Positions 17,071 to 26,377 of a stretch of DNA of 64,000 nt are shown in pieces. Location of the stretch: NCBI RefSeq assembly GCF_016862435.1, contig NZ_BOMY01000060.1:62001-126000 (forward strand), written 5' to 3'. Origin of the DNA: Paractinoplanes tereljensis. Its GTDB lineage: Bacteria; Actinomycetota; Actinomycetes; Mycobacteriales; Micromonosporaceae. Position 1 is the stretch's first letter. The number at the start of each line of letters is the position of its first letter. A model generated the notes under the pieces. It was not told the origin of the DNA. It saw only the letters and a list, made by a program, of their open reading frames with translations, and made no database searches. Position numbers and translations under genes: made by a program.

Positions 17071-19806
17071 ATGCGCATTCCGAAACTCGCGGGTGCCGTG
17101 GTGGTCGTGCTGGCTGCCGCCCTGACCCCGCAGCTCACCGGAACCCCGGCGGGCGCCGCGCCCCGGCCGCCCAGTTGCAGCACCGATCCGGGCGCCCACC
17201 TGAGCACGGTGCCGAGCCCGGAGACGTTCCTCGGCTTCCCGCTCGGCACCGGACAGTCGCGAGTGGTCACCAACGGCGAGATCCGGGACTACCTGCACGC
17301 GGTCGACCAGGCATCAAATCGCGTGGTCACCGGCACGATGGGCACCAGCGTGCTCGGCCAGCCACTGCCGTACGCGGTGGTGTCCAGCCGGCCGGGTGCC
17401 ATCGAGGACATCCGCCGCCTCCGGGATCCCCGGGTGACCAGCGCCGGCCAGGCCCGCCGGATCGCCGCCGACCGACCGGCCGTCGTCTGGATCGCCGGAA
17501 ACGTGCACGGCGGCGAGAAAAGCGGCGCCGACGCCGCCCTGAAGACGCTGTACGAACTGGCCGCCGGCCTTTCCTGCGCCGTTCAGCAGCGCAACGACAA
17601 TTTGATCACGGTCATTGTGCCGACCCAGAATCCGGACGGCCGGGACGCGAGCCGGCGGCAGAACGACTTCGGTTTCGACCTGAACCGGGACTGGTTCGCG
17701 CGCACCCAGCCGGAGACCGACAGCAAGCTCGAACTGCTCCGGAAACTCCCGCCGCAGGTCTTCGTCGACGCCCACGAGATGGGCGGGCAGCGTTACTTCT
17801 TCCCGCCGAACGCCGACCCGATCCATCACGAGATCGCCGACGCTCCGGTCGACTGGATCAACCGGATCGGCGCGGCCAACAAGGCCGGGTTCGGCTACAA
17901 CGGAGTCTGCACCGCGACGGTCACCACCGAGTGCTACTTCAACTACGACACCTACGACCTGTTCTACATGGGCTACGGCGACACGGTTCCGGCCGCCGGC
18001 TTCGGCGCGGCCGGGATGACGTACGAGAAGGGCAGCGCGTCGGCCGTCCAGGACCGGGTCCAGCAGCAGTTCAACACCCAGTGGGCCACCCTGGGCTGGA
18101 CCGCCGAGCACAAACGCGAGGTGCTGACCAGCTACTACAAGCTCTGGGCGGACGCGCTGGCCGAGGGCCGGGCCGGCACCCTGGAGCCGAACGAGGTGGT
18201 CCAGCCGGCCAACGAGGTCCAGTTCCCGGTGCCGGACATCAAGATCAGGTCGTACTTCCTGATGCCCGGCCGCCAGCTCGCCGACGTCCGGCAGCTGGTC
18301 GAGCGGCTGCGCCGGATGGACGTCGAGGTGTACGAGGTCAAGAAGCCGGTCACCGTCCGCAATGCCCGGATCTTCGGTGGCCGTACCGGCAGGAACGTCA
18401 CCGTGCCGGCCGGCGCGTACTGGATCCCGATGGAACAGCCGCAGAAGCACTGGATCCAGGCAACGCTGGGCGAGGATCCGTACGTCCCGTTCCCGTACTT
18501 CTACGACGTGTCCTCGTGGAGCAATCCACTGCTGATGGGCATCGACACCATCTACACCGGCGACGTCGTGCGACCCCGGGCCGAGCTGGTCAAACGGATC
18601 GAGGGCGGCCGCACGCAACGGGCCACCTCGTACACGTACCCCCTGGATTCGGCGGCCGCCGCCCAGCTCACCTTCCGCCTGCTCGGCCAGGGCGTCGCGG
18701 TCGTCCGCGACGCGGGCCTGGCCCGCGTTCCCGCGGCCACAATCACCCCGGCCGCCGACCGTCTCGCCCGATCACTGGGCGTCACCCTCACCGCCAGCCG
18801 ACGACCTTCCAGCGGTACGGCGATCGCGTTGCCCGACGTCGGCCTGTTCCGGGGCACCGGCATCTCGGTCACCTCCGGCTCGTACGGCGAGGCTCGCTAC
18901 GTGCTCGGGCAGAAGTGGGGCCTGCCGCTCGGGCCGGTGACCACGGCCGACATCAACGACAACACGGCCGCGTTCACCGGCCGTACCGTGCTGCTGGTTC
19001 CGGACGGCAGCAGCGCGACCGGCGGTCTCACCGCCGCCGGCCAGGCCAACCTGCGCAACTGGATCGCCCAGGGCCACACCTACATCGGCCTGCGCAACGA
19101 GGGCACCCGGGTGGCCCGCGCCGCCGGCCTGACCTCCACCACCGAGAAGCCGAAGCCGGACGACTACCTGGTGATCGGCTCGCACCTGCGGGTCGACGTG
19201 GACCGCGACAGCCCGGTCGCGCTGGGCCGCCCGGCCGAGGACTTCCAGTTCAACAACGACGACCCGATCCTCAACCCGACCACCACCGGCACCAACGTCG
19301 TCACCTACCCGGCCGGCGACACGTTCTGGCACAACGGTTACACCGTGCGGGACGACCTGCTGAAGGGAACGTCGGTGGTGGTGGACGAGCCGACCGGCGC
19401 CGGGCACGCGGTGCTGTTCGCGTTCAACCCGCTGTTCCGGGCGTACAACGAGAGCGGCCTGCAGCTGGTGGCCAACGCGCTGCTGCACCCGGCCGGCACG
19501 GCGGCGACGTTGCGCACGCCCGGCCCCGAACCGGCCCGGGCGGCCGCCGCGGCCCAGCCGGCACCGGCCAACCTGGGCGGCGAGTGGCGACCGAGCCGCA
19601 TCCAGGTGGCCGCCACCGACCTGGCCCGTACCCAGAGCCTGGTAAACCGGTACACGAGCACGGCGACGACCTCGATCATCGGCGACTCGGCCTACCTGAC
19701 CATCCCGAACCCGGACGGCCTGCCACTCGACGAACACCCGTACCTGCGCGACCTGATCGCCGACCTGCGGTCGGCTCAGATCCCGCTGCGCTCGGTGGTC
19801 GGCTGA
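17071..19806 (+). CDS. Secreted M14-family zinc carboxypeptidase (large)
   Basis: The 911-aa protein has a signal peptide with a cleavage site near GAAPRPP (about residue 30). The catalytic zinc site reads H146-G-G-E149 (GNVHGGEKSG) with a third ligand H235 in VDAHEMGG; DLNRDWFARTQPET gives the substrate-binding Arg region. About 500 further residues follow the peptidase domain, including a Rossmann-like GATase1-type region (GHTYIGLRNEGTRVARAAG), as in other large actinomycete M14 peptidases. It acts outside the cell on peptides or the cell wall. It is probably monocistronic; the 3' end overlaps the convergent cyclase remnant by 31 bp. Confidence 0.88.
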   Translation: MRIPKLAGAVVVVLAAALTPQLTGTPAGAAPRPPSCSTDPGAHLSTVPSPETFLGFPLGTGQSRVVTNGEIRDYLHAVDQASNRVVTGTMGTSVLGQPLPYAVVSSRPGAIEDIRRLRDPRVTSAGQARRIAADRPAVVWIAGNVHGGEKSGADAALKTLYELAAGLSCAVQQRNDNLITVIVPTQNPDGRDASRRQNDFGFDLNRDWFARTQPETDSKLELLRKLPPQVFVDAHEMGGQRYFFPPNADPIHHEIADAPVDWINRIGAANKAGFGYNGVCTATVTTECYFNYDTYDLFYMGYGDTVPAAGFGAAGMTYEKGSASAVQDRVQQQFNTQWATLGWTAEHKREVLTSYYKLWADALAEGRAGTLEPNEVVQPANEVQFPVPDIKIRSYFLMPGRQLADVRQLVERLRRMDVEVYEVKKPVTVRNARIFGGRTGRNVTVPAGAYWIPMEQPQKHWIQATLGEDPYVPFPYFYDVSSWSNPLLMGIDTIYTGDVVRPRAELVKRIEGGRTQRATSYTYPLDSAAAAQLTFRLLGQGVAVVRDAGLARVPAATITPAADRLARSLGVTLTASRRPSSGTAIALPDVGLFRGTGISVTSGSYGEARYVLGQKWGLPLGPVTTADINDNTAAFTGRTVLLVPDGSSATGGLTAAGQANLRNWIAQGHTYIGLRNEGTRVARAAGLTSTTEKPKPDDYLVIGSHLRVDVDRDSPVALGRPAEDFQFNNDDPILNPTTTGTNVVTYPAGDTFWHNGYTVRDDLLKGTSVVVDEPTGAGHAVLFAFNPLFRAYNESGLQLVANALLHPAGTAATLRTPGPEPARAAAAAQPAPANLGGEWRPSRIQVAATDLARTQSLVNRYTSTATTSIIGDSAYLTIPNPDGLPLDEHPYLRDLIADLRSAQIPLRSVVG

Positions 19807-20240
19807 GCGGGCGGCGCGACGAAGCCGGTGCTGAAGACTGTCCGGGAGACTCCACCGATCTCGAGCGAGGCCGCCTGAGACCACTCCACATCGTGGAGAA
19901 TGTCCGTGCCGTCCAGGCGTTCGTAGGCTTCGTGGGTAACCGCGATCAACTCGGGCGACCTGGCGGCCTTGCACAGCTTGGCCGAACTGTTGACGCACCG
20001 GCCGACCCACGCGATATCGCTGAAATCCCGGGTGCCGACCCGAGTTATCAGCACAATGCCGTCATCGAGCCCGCACCCGGCATCGAATTGCTCGACGCTG
20101 GTAACGGACGCCCACCTCGAGCGAAGTACGAGGCGAACCGCGGCTTCGACGTTATTGCTCGGGCAGTCCTTCCGGCTTGGTGCACAGGGCCGATGACACC
20201 TGGAAGGTAGTGACCAATGCGGATCGCGGCATCCTCCCAT
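19776..20240 (-). pseudogene. C-terminal remnant of a class III nucleotidyl cyclase
   Basis: The frame encodes GLDDGIVLITRVGTRDFSDIAWVGRCVNSSAKL then THEAYERLDG, matching the second half of a bacterial adenylate/guanylate cyclase domain (gid.G...ritRvG.R..sDi.WvG..vN.aAKL). The first half, with the metal-binding aspartates and start of the fold, is missing. The sequence before residue 30 looks non-coding, and the nucleoside hydrolase gene lies just beyond. The GC content is lower than in its neighbours. It cannot be active as a cyclase alone and is best read as a decayed gene, though a short real protein is not excluded. Confidence 0.6.
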
Positions 20241-20265
20241 CGACCCGTCTTGGCCCTCTGGCGGG

Positions 20266-21201
20266 TCAGCCCGGGACGTGCCGCACCGCGGTCATCAGCA
20301 GCCGCCAGAACGCGTCCACGTCCAGGCCGACCGCGACGTCCACGTTCGAGGGGCCGCCGGTGCGGTGGTGGAGATCCACCACGGTGGCACCGCGAGTGTG
20401 GGTCCCGTTCAGTTCGACGGCGACCGGCGCCGGCACGGTCCGGACCAGCGACGGGTCGAGCACGGCGGCCACCGCGATCGGGTCGTGGACCGGTGGGTGC
20501 TCGAAGCCGAACTCACGGCGGTAGGTGCTCGCGAAGAACGTCATCAACTCGGCGCAGATGGTGCCCAGCCGGGTGTCCATCGCCCGGAACTCGGCGATGA
20601 TCTCGGCGGTGGCCAGGGCCTGGTGGGTGACGTTGAGGCCGATCATGGTGGTCGGCAGGCCGGCGCGCAGCACGATATCGGCCGCCTCCGGGTCGGTGAC
20701 GATGTTGAACTCGCCGTACGGGGTGGTGTTGCCGCGCTCGGTCGAACCACCCATGAAGACCACCCGGCGTACGTTCGGGATGACCTCGGGATGCGTACGC
20801 AGCAGCAGCGCAACGTTGGTCAGCGGCCCGGTGGCGATCAGGGTGACCGGCTCGGCCGAGCCGGTGATCAGCCGCCGCATCAGCTCGACCGCGTGCACCT
20901 CTTCGACCTCGCCCACCGGTACGTCGAGGTCGGGCCCGTCGAGCCCGGACGAGCCGTGAATGTCCTCGGCCACGGTGAGCTCGCCGACCAGCGGCCGGTC
21001 GCAGCCGGCCGCGACCGGAACGTCGGCGACGCCGGCCAGCGCGAGCATCTTCAGCGCGTTCCGCGTCGTCTTCTCCAGGGTCTGATTGCCGGCGACGGTG
21101 GTGACACCGAGCAGGCGCACCCGCGCGTCGCCAGCCGCCAGCAGCAGGGCGAGTGCGTCGTCGTGGCCCGGGTCGCAGTCAAGGATCACGGAATCTCTCA
21201 C
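20266..21201 (-). CDS. Inosine-uridine-type nucleoside hydrolase
   Basis: The 311-aa protein has the diagnostic calcium-binding loop DCDPGHDDA (8-16), VTTVAGNQTLEKTTRNAL, ATGPLTNVALLLRTHPEV, VFMGGSTERGNTTPYGEFNIVTDPEAADIVL and the HDPIAVA motif near the C-terminus. It hydrolyses the N-glycosidic bond of ribonucleosides for salvage. The start is GTG at 21201. The gene stands alone; its upstream 100 bp is a 16-bp tandem repeat. The exact nucleoside cannot be assigned. Confidence 0.92.
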   Translation of the reverse strand: MRDSVILDCDPGHDDALALLLAAGDARVRLLGVTTVAGNQTLEKTTRNALKMLALAGVADVPVAAGCDRPLVGELTVAEDIHGSSGLDGPDLDVPVGEVEEVHAVELMRRLITGSAEPVTLIATGPLTNVALLLRTHPEVIPNVRRVVFMGGSTERGNTTPYGEFNIVTDPEAADIVLRAGLPTTMIGLNVTHQALATAEIIAEFRAMDTRLGTICAELMTFFASTYRREFGFEHPPVHDPIAVAAVLDPSLVRTVPAPVAVELNGTHTRGATVVDLHHRTGGPSNVDVAVGLDVDAFWRLLMTAVRHVPG

Positions 21202-21203
21202 CC

Positions 21204-21299
21204 GATCAGGCTCTCACTCGATCAGGCGCGCAGCCGGTCAGGCTCGCGGCCGGCCAGGCGCGCAGCCGGCCAGGCTCGCGGCCGGCCAGGCTCGCAGCC
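21204..21299. repeat. Six tandem 16-bp repeats upstream of the nucleoside hydrolase
   Basis: Units of 16 bp, such as GGCCAGGCTCGCGGCC, repeat exactly in phase at 21204, 21220, 21236, 21252, 21268 and 21284, with a partial seventh at 21300. The first unit is the most diverged. They fill the entire gap between the nucleoside hydrolase start (21201) and the DUF4279-like gene end (21302), so any promoter for the hydrolase must lie within them. Confidence 0.85.
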
Positions 21300-21301
21300 G
21301 G

Positions 21302-21667
21302 TCAGGAGAGCAGATCGACGTCGACGCCGATGCCGCAGGCGGCGGCGAACGCGATCGCGGCCGGCGGGATCCAGATCCCGGGCGCCTCGGCTCCCCGGAA
21401 CACGGCCTCGACCGCCACGGTCACGCCCTCGGTGGCGGCCAGCTCGGCGATCGCGGTGAGCGCGGCGGCGCACCGGCCGGCCACGGCCGCCAGGTGATCG
21501 TCCAGGTCGGCGTCGGGCGGACGGTCCGAAGCCAATTCCCAGATGTACGGCCATCGCTGCTCCGGGCGGGACGAGGTGCGGTCCGGGGACAGGCCCAAGC
21601 GCCGGGACACGTCGTCGGGGTGGACCGTGACACTCCGGACGGCGAGGGCGACCCGCCAGCCGTTCAT
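21302..21667 (-). CDS. DUF4279-like small protein; candidate immunity protein
   Basis: The 121-aa product reads MNGWRVALAVRSVTVHPDDVSRRLGLSPDRTSSRPEQRWPYIWEL in pieces that match DUF4279: an opening beta-strand, a DpeevsrrLGl.P helix, a W-Y-W strand, then a helix with DDHLAAVAGRCAAALTAIAELAA. The C-terminal half is a beta-helix-beta unit. Its ATG overlaps the stop of the 1292-aa toxin-like gene by 4 bp, the usual layout of a toxin and immunity pair. Immunity is inferred from position; DUF4279 has no firmly known function. Confidence 0.65.
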   Translation of the reverse strand: MNGWRVALAVRSVTVHPDDVSRRLGLSPDRTSSRPEQRWPYIWELASDRPPDADLDDHLAAVAGRCAAALTAIAELAATEGVTVAVEAVFRGAEAPGIWIPPAAIAFAAACGIGVDVDLLS

Positions 21668-24600
21668 CGGCGGCCACCCCGGCGTCCACGGCCCCCGCCA
21701 CCGCCGCCCTGACTCGGGTCGTTGCTGGAAAACTTGATCACACCGAATTGTCCGCTGTCCGGGTCGAAGTTGACCGACACCTGACGGGTCATGCCGGTGA
21801 AATCTTCCTTGTAGGTCAGGTAGTACCGCTGCTGATTCGCGCCGATCGACGGGTCCTTGTTGGACGACATCTTGTGCGGCCCGTCCACTCCGACCAGGTC
21901 CCACGATTCGATGAAGTCGGTGTTCGGCCGCCCGTCGAGATCGGCCCGCGCCGCCGCGTCGAAATCGGCGTCCAGCGGGCGCCCCGGCCCGGCGTGCGGC
22001 GCGGGCGTCGCCGACTCGTGCTCGGCCGGTGGCGACTGCTCATGCTCGGCCGGGGACGGCTGTGATTCGTCGTGCCCGGTCGGGCCGAGGTCGTCGTCGC
22101 CGCGCGGGGTGACCACCAGTTCGTGGTCGCCGACCTTGCCGAGGTAGGTCGCGCTGTCGTTGTCCGAGCCGAACCGGCCTTTCTTACGCAGGGCCCAGAG
22201 GTTGCCGTCGCGGTCCTCGTAGATGTCGTAGTGCGAGACCGGCCCGTCCACCTGCCCCTGCTTGAGCTCGTGCGGGTCGATCCCCTTCTTACGCAGGTAC
22301 GACTCGGACCGCTTCATCACGTCCCCGGCCGGCCGGTCAGGCACGGTCCCCGGCGCGATGCCCGGCTCCGCGGCGGTGGTGCCCGCGACGCCCGGCACCG
22401 CCTCGCTCGTGGCCGCTACGGTCTCGGCCGCGGCCCCCTCGGCCGGCACGGCGCCTTCGGAGGTGACCGGCGCATTCTCGGGCGCGGTCGTCACGCTTTC
22501 GGAGGTCGCAGTGGTGGTTTCGGACGTCGCGGTCGCGGTCGTGGTTTCGGAGGTCGCAGTGGTGGTTTCGGGGGTCGCGGCTGACTCGCTGGCCTGGGTG
22601 CCAGCTGCAGCCTCGTCGCCCTGCTGGGTCAGCGCCGGGTCGGAGCCGCCCGCCACCGGCCCGAGGCCGGCCGTCCCGCCGAAGCGCGTGCGAACCGCCC
22701 CGCCGAACGACTCCCCCAGCTTCATCGAGCGCCCCTGAACCCCCCGGAACCCCGGCACCCCGTGCAGCGCACCGCCGACCGCCGCCGCCGACAGCACCGC
22801 CATCCCCAGCGCCGCCCAGCTGAATTCCCCGGTGGTCGCCACGTTGATCACCGTCTCGGTGATGGTGTTGAGCGCCGTGTCCGCCAGGAACTGCCGGAAC
22901 GCCGTGTTCACCACCGTCGTGCCACCGGCGAAGAAGGCACCGGCGCCGCCACCCACCGCGCCGCCCACCCCGCCGATCAGGGCAGCCTTCAGGACGCCCT
23001 CGCCGAGCGGCCGGTTCTCCGACCAGTTGTTGATCACCTGGAGGGTGGCGCCGGTGGCCGCGCCGACGATGCCACCCGCGATGATCCCGGTGACGACCGC
23101 GCCGGTGCCCAGTGCGGCACCCACCGCGCCGATCACGAACGGCCCGACCACCAGGGCAACGACCAGCACCACGGCGACGATCAGCAGCACCTTGGCGATC
23201 TTCTTCCAGCGCGGCGGCACCCGGTCCGCGTTCTCCTCCGCCTTGGTGCGGATCTCCGCCGGCATCTTCGCCAGGCTGCCGCGCAGGCCTTGCTCCAGCC
23301 CGGCCACACTCTGCGTAAAACCAAGATCCAAACCACGGTCAATCTCGGCGTACGTCCGGTCGAGCCCCGCCACCACCTCACCGAACCCGCTGTCCGCGGC
23401 CGTGGTCATGGTGCCGAGCGCGCTGGTGTGCTGCTGCTCGATCGACCCGAACGCGTCCTCGCCGGCCGCCGCGACCCCCCGCATCGCGCCACCGACGCCG
23501 GTGCCGCCGGTGGTCGCCGCGTCGAGCCCCTGCTGGGTGGACGCGCCGAGCCCGGCGACGACGGCCGGCCCGGACTGCGCGAGCAGCTGGTCACCGGCGG
23601 CCTTGCTCTGCGCGATAGTCGCCTGCACGTCGGCGACACCGGCATCGAGTTCCGCGGTCGCGGCGGCCAGGCCGGTGCCCAGCGAGTCGGCCGACGGCGA
23701 GGGTGTCCCGTTCAGCTGCGACGCCAGCGCGTTGCCCATTGCGAGCATCCCGGCGACGGCCCGCCCGACCTGGCCCAGCGTCGCGGTGGCCAGCAGCGCG
23801 GCCTGGTGCTCCACCTCCGCCGCCTGGGCTTCCGCCGCATCCCGGATGTTCGCCGCCAGCATGGCCTCGAGCTCACCGAGCAGCTGCTGCCCACCGGCTC
23901 GCCCATGGAGGATCGCGGCGCTCAGGGTCGCGTACGCGTCATCGGCTCGCCGCAACGCCGCCGCATGCGCCTGATCCACCGTGGCCAGAGTCCCGGCGTG
24001 CTGTTGCCTCAGGGCCTCGCGGGCTTGAGCCGCGGCGGCCTTGGCCGCCTCGGCGTCCCGGAGCCGGCCCGCCTGAGCCTGTTCGGCCTGCTTGTCGGCC
24101 GCGTCGACAAGCCCTTTCCGGTACGCCGTGGAGATCTCCCGCGCGGTGTCCCGGCGCGCCTTGCCCCGGTTGTAGGTGAGCGGCCCGTCCCAGAATCCGT
24201 CGCTCTCGTCCTTGAGCCCTTCCATGTACTTCTCGGCCATCTGCGCGCCGGTGGCGGCAGCCTCGTCCCCGACCGTCTTCCCGACCGCGCGAAACTTGCC
24301 GTCCCCCGCCGAGTACTTGGTGTCGATCGCGGCCAGGTGAGTCGCCAGCCGCGCGTCAACGGCCGCGAGCGAGGTGGCGAGACCGGATTCAAGGCGGGCC
24401 CTGGCCGCGTCGCTGGCCGCCGTGACGGCACCCTTGGCGGCATCGCGTCGAGCGGCAACGGTCGCGACGGCACCCGCCGCGTCCCCTTGCGCGTCCACGG
24501 TGAGCTGCGCGACGTGCCCCGCAGCGGCTTGGGCCCGCTCGGCGGCCGCCGAGCGGATCTGCCCAGCGGTGGCCGCAGCGGTAGCGCGATATTCGGCGGC

Positions 24601-25542
24601 GATCGCCGTCCCGGTAGCCACCAGCGCACCGGCCCGGGCACCGATGGAGGCGAAGAACTCGGACATCATCGCCGAGGCCCGGCCGGCCTCCGCGGAGTCC
24701 CCGGTGAACGTCACCGCCCCGATGCCACCCGACGCAAGCCCGTTCACCGCGGCCGCGCTCTGATCGGCAGCGGCCATCGCGGTGTCCCGAAGCACAAGCG
24801 CCGTCGAATCGGCCATTTCCGACACAGCGGGCGCCACCGGCACCTCGGATACGGCCGGCGGCATCTCGGAGACCCCCGGCAGACCAGCGGCCTGCAGCGT
24901 CGCCGCGACAGGCGCCGGCTCAGGCGCGGCGCCCGCCCCCGACGATGCCGCGGCAGCCGCGAGCGTCCGCATAGCCGCCCCACCCTGCTGCTCAATCCCC
25001 GCCGCCGGCGGCAGCCCACCTACGTCGGCCGAGGTAGGCGCCTCGGCCGGCGCGTCCGCCCGCGCAACCGCAGTCTCCCCCGGCGGCGCCGCCAACAGCG
25101 CAGCCGCCGCCCGCCCGTCACTCTCCCCCAACGGCGAGGCCAGCAGCCCACCCGCCGCCCGGTTGTCACCCAACCCCGACGGCGGCGCCGGCGGCGCGAG
25201 GGCCGCCCGGCTGTCGCCCGCTTCTCGCGGCGCAGCCAGCAGCGCGGTGACCGCTCGGTTGCCCGCTGCGCCCTGCAGGGCCAGCAAGGCCTCGGGCGGC
25301 AGGCCGGGCGGACCGGGTTCGCCGGCTCCGAGAACAGCCCCCGGCCCGGCACCCAGCGCTCGGGCCAGCGCGCCGTTGCTGACCGCGGGCATGTTCAGCC
25401 CCGGAGCGGCCCCGGCCTGCGACTCCACAGTGCTCGCCGGGGCGCGGGTGCGCTCGCCGGCCGCCGGTGCCGACTCGGCGGCAACGTCGGGAGAAGAGTG
25501 GTCACGCTCAGCCACCCGGACAGTGTGGGGTCCATTCCCCAT
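21664..25542 (-). CDS. 1292-aa polymorphic-toxin-like protein with eCIS-type N-terminal motif
   Basis: Residues 89-102 read LQGAAGNRAVTALL, the LQ..aGNrAV..LL motif common at the head of actinobacterial contractile-injection (eCIS) cargo and DUF4157 proteins. Two degraded copies follow (DNRAAGGLLASP, DGRAAAALLAAP). A long Ala-rich helical region (about 230-760) precedes a strongly hydrophobic Gly-rich hairpin (about 783-832). After a Thr/Ser/Glu-rich linker comes a compact domain starting near residue 1085 (YLRKKGIDPHELKQG...YDIYEDRDGNLWALRKKG), which resembles the Ntox33-type toxin fold. A last beta-rich domain and a GRGRRGGRR tail close it. The downstream DUF4279-like gene overlaps by 4 bp. 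No eCIS structural gene is in view. Confidence 0.72.
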   Translation of the reverse strand: MGNGPHTVRVAERDHSSPDVAAESAPAAGERTRAPASTVESQAGAAPGLNMPAVSNGALARALGAGPGAVLGAGEPGPPGLPPEALLALQGAAGNRAVTALLAAPREAGDSRAALAPPAPPSGLGDNRAAGGLLASPLGESDGRAAAALLAAPPGETAVARADAPAEAPTSADVGGLPPAAGIEQQGGAAMRTLAAAAASSGAGAAPEPAPVAATLQAAGLPGVSEMPPAVSEVPVAPAVSEMADSTALVLRDTAMAAADQSAAAVNGLASGGIGAVTFTGDSAEAGRASAMMSEFFASIGARAGALVATGTAIAAEYRATAAATAGQIRSAAAERAQAAAGHVAQLTVDAQGDAAGAVATVAARRDAAKGAVTAASDAARARLESGLATSLAAVDARLATHLAAIDTKYSAGDGKFRAVGKTVGDEAAATGAQMAEKYMEGLKDESDGFWDGPLTYNRGKARRDTAREISTAYRKGLVDAADKQAEQAQAGRLRDAEAAKAAAAQAREALRQQHAGTLATVDQAHAAALRRADDAYATLSAAILHGRAGGQQLLGELEAMLAANIRDAAEAQAAEVEHQAALLATATLGQVGRAVAGMLAMGNALASQLNGTPSPSADSLGTGLAAATAELDAGVADVQATIAQSKAAGDQLLAQSGPAVVAGLGASTQQGLDAATTGGTGVGGAMRGVAAAGEDAFGSIEQQHTSALGTMTTAADSGFGEVVAGLDRTYAEIDRGLDLGFTQSVAGLEQGLRGSLAKMPAEIRTKAEENADRVPPRWKKIAKVLLIVAVVLVVALVVGPFVIGAVGAALGTGAVVTGIIAGGIVGAATGATLQVINNWSENRPLGEGVLKAALIGGVGGAVGGGAGAFFAGGTTVVNTAFRQFLADTALNTITETVINVATTGEFSWAALGMAVLSAAAVGGALHGVPGFRGVQGRSMKLGESFGGAVRTRFGGTAGLGPVAGGSDPALTQQGDEAAAGTQASESAATPETTTATSETTTATATSETTTATSESVTTAPENAPVTSEGAVPAEGAAAETVAATSEAVPGVAGTTAAEPGIAPGTVPDRPAGDVMKRSESYLRKKGIDPHELKQGQVDGPVSHYDIYEDRDGNLWALRKKGRFGSDNDSATYLGKVGDHELVVTPRGDDDLGPTGHDESQPSPAEHEQSPPAEHESATPAPHAGPGRPLDADFDAAARADLDGRPNTDFIESWDLVGVDGPHKMSSNKDPSIGANQQRYYLTYKEDFTGMTRQVSVNFDPDSGQFGVIKFSSNDPSQGGGGGGRGRRGGRR

Positions 25543-25604
25543 CGAAGCAGATCAAACTGTCGCGACCCCGTCAGTCCACTTTGGTGACTTGGCACAGCCT
25601 CCCG

Positions 25605-26375
25605 TCAGGTCGCGCTGACCGGCAGGCCGTGATCGGCGAAGATCGCGGCGGCCTCGGCCAGCTGGTCGGGCGTCGGGGGCAGGACGCCGTCGAGGGGGTA
25701 GCGCATGCCCAGCTCCTCGTACTTCGACACGCCCAGCCGGTGGTAGCCGAGCACGTCCACCCGGTCGATGTTGCCCCAGCCGGCGGCCAGCCGGGCCACC
25801 CCGGCGATGTTCTCCCGGTCGTCGGTCAGGCCCGGGACCAGGACGAAGCGCAACCGGACGAGGTTGCGACGGGCGGCCAGCCGGTCGCCGAAGGCGATCG
25901 TCGGCTCCAGCGGCATCCCGGTCACCTTCTTGTACAGCGCCGGGATCGACGACTTCACGTCGAGCAGCACCAGGTCGGTGTCGTCGAGCAGCTCGTCGGA
26001 GGCCCGCGCCCCCAGGAAACCCGACGTATCCAGCGCGGTGTGCATGCCGTATTCCTGGCAGCGGCGCAGGTAGGCCTGGACGAAGCGGGGCTGCAGCAGC
26101 GGCTCGCCGCCGGAGACCGTCACCCCGCCCCCGGCGGCCTGGATGAACGGCCGGAACGTCAGCATCTTGGCGACCAGTTCCTCGACCGCCATCAGCTGAC
26201 CGTTGCGTCGCTGCCACGTGTCGGGGTTGTGGCAGTAGAGGCAGCGCAACGGGCAACCGGCGAGGAACGTCACGAACCTGGTGCCCGGCCCGTCGGCGGC
26301 GGTGACCACGTCCCAGGAGTGCACCGACCCGGTCGGGACGAGTGTCTGGGGTGCCGGGAGCGGCCGGGCGACCAT
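25605..26375 (-). CDS. pflA: Pyruvate formate-lyase activating enzyme
   Basis: The 256-aa radical SAM protein has C41-x3-C45-x2-C48 (AGCPLRCLYCHNP), the 4Fe-4S ligand motif. GGVTVSGGEPLLQPRFV and LDTSGFLG are the SAM-binding landmarks of PflA. It generates the glycyl radical on PflB using S-adenosylmethionine. The start is 2 bp after the PflB stop, so the two are one operon. Full length and all key residues are present. Confidence 0.95.
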   Translation of the reverse strand: MVARPLPAPQTLVPTGSVHSWDVVTAADGPGTRFVTFLAGCPLRCLYCHNPDTWQRRNGQLMAVEELVAKMLTFRPFIQAAGGGVTVSGGEPLLQPRFVQAYLRRCQEYGMHTALDTSGFLGARASDELLDDTDLVLLDVKSSIPALYKKVTGMPLEPTIAFGDRLAARRNLVRLRFVLVPGLTDDRENIAGVARLAAGWGNIDRVDVLGYHRLGVSKYEELGMRYPLDGVLPPTPDQLAEAAAIFADHGLPVSAT

Positions 26376-26377
26376 GA

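Noticed and set aside
19776-20240. Intact cyclase gene
   Set aside because: The first half of the catalytic domain is absent in all frames upstream.
21204-21299. CRISPR array
   Set aside because: Units are 16 bp and contiguous with no spacers, and no cas genes are near.
22762-25587. 941-codon plus-strand frame opposite the large toxin-like gene
   Set aside because: Arg/Gly/Pro-rich shadow. The minus frame has hydrophobic helices, family motifs and a coupled downstream gene.
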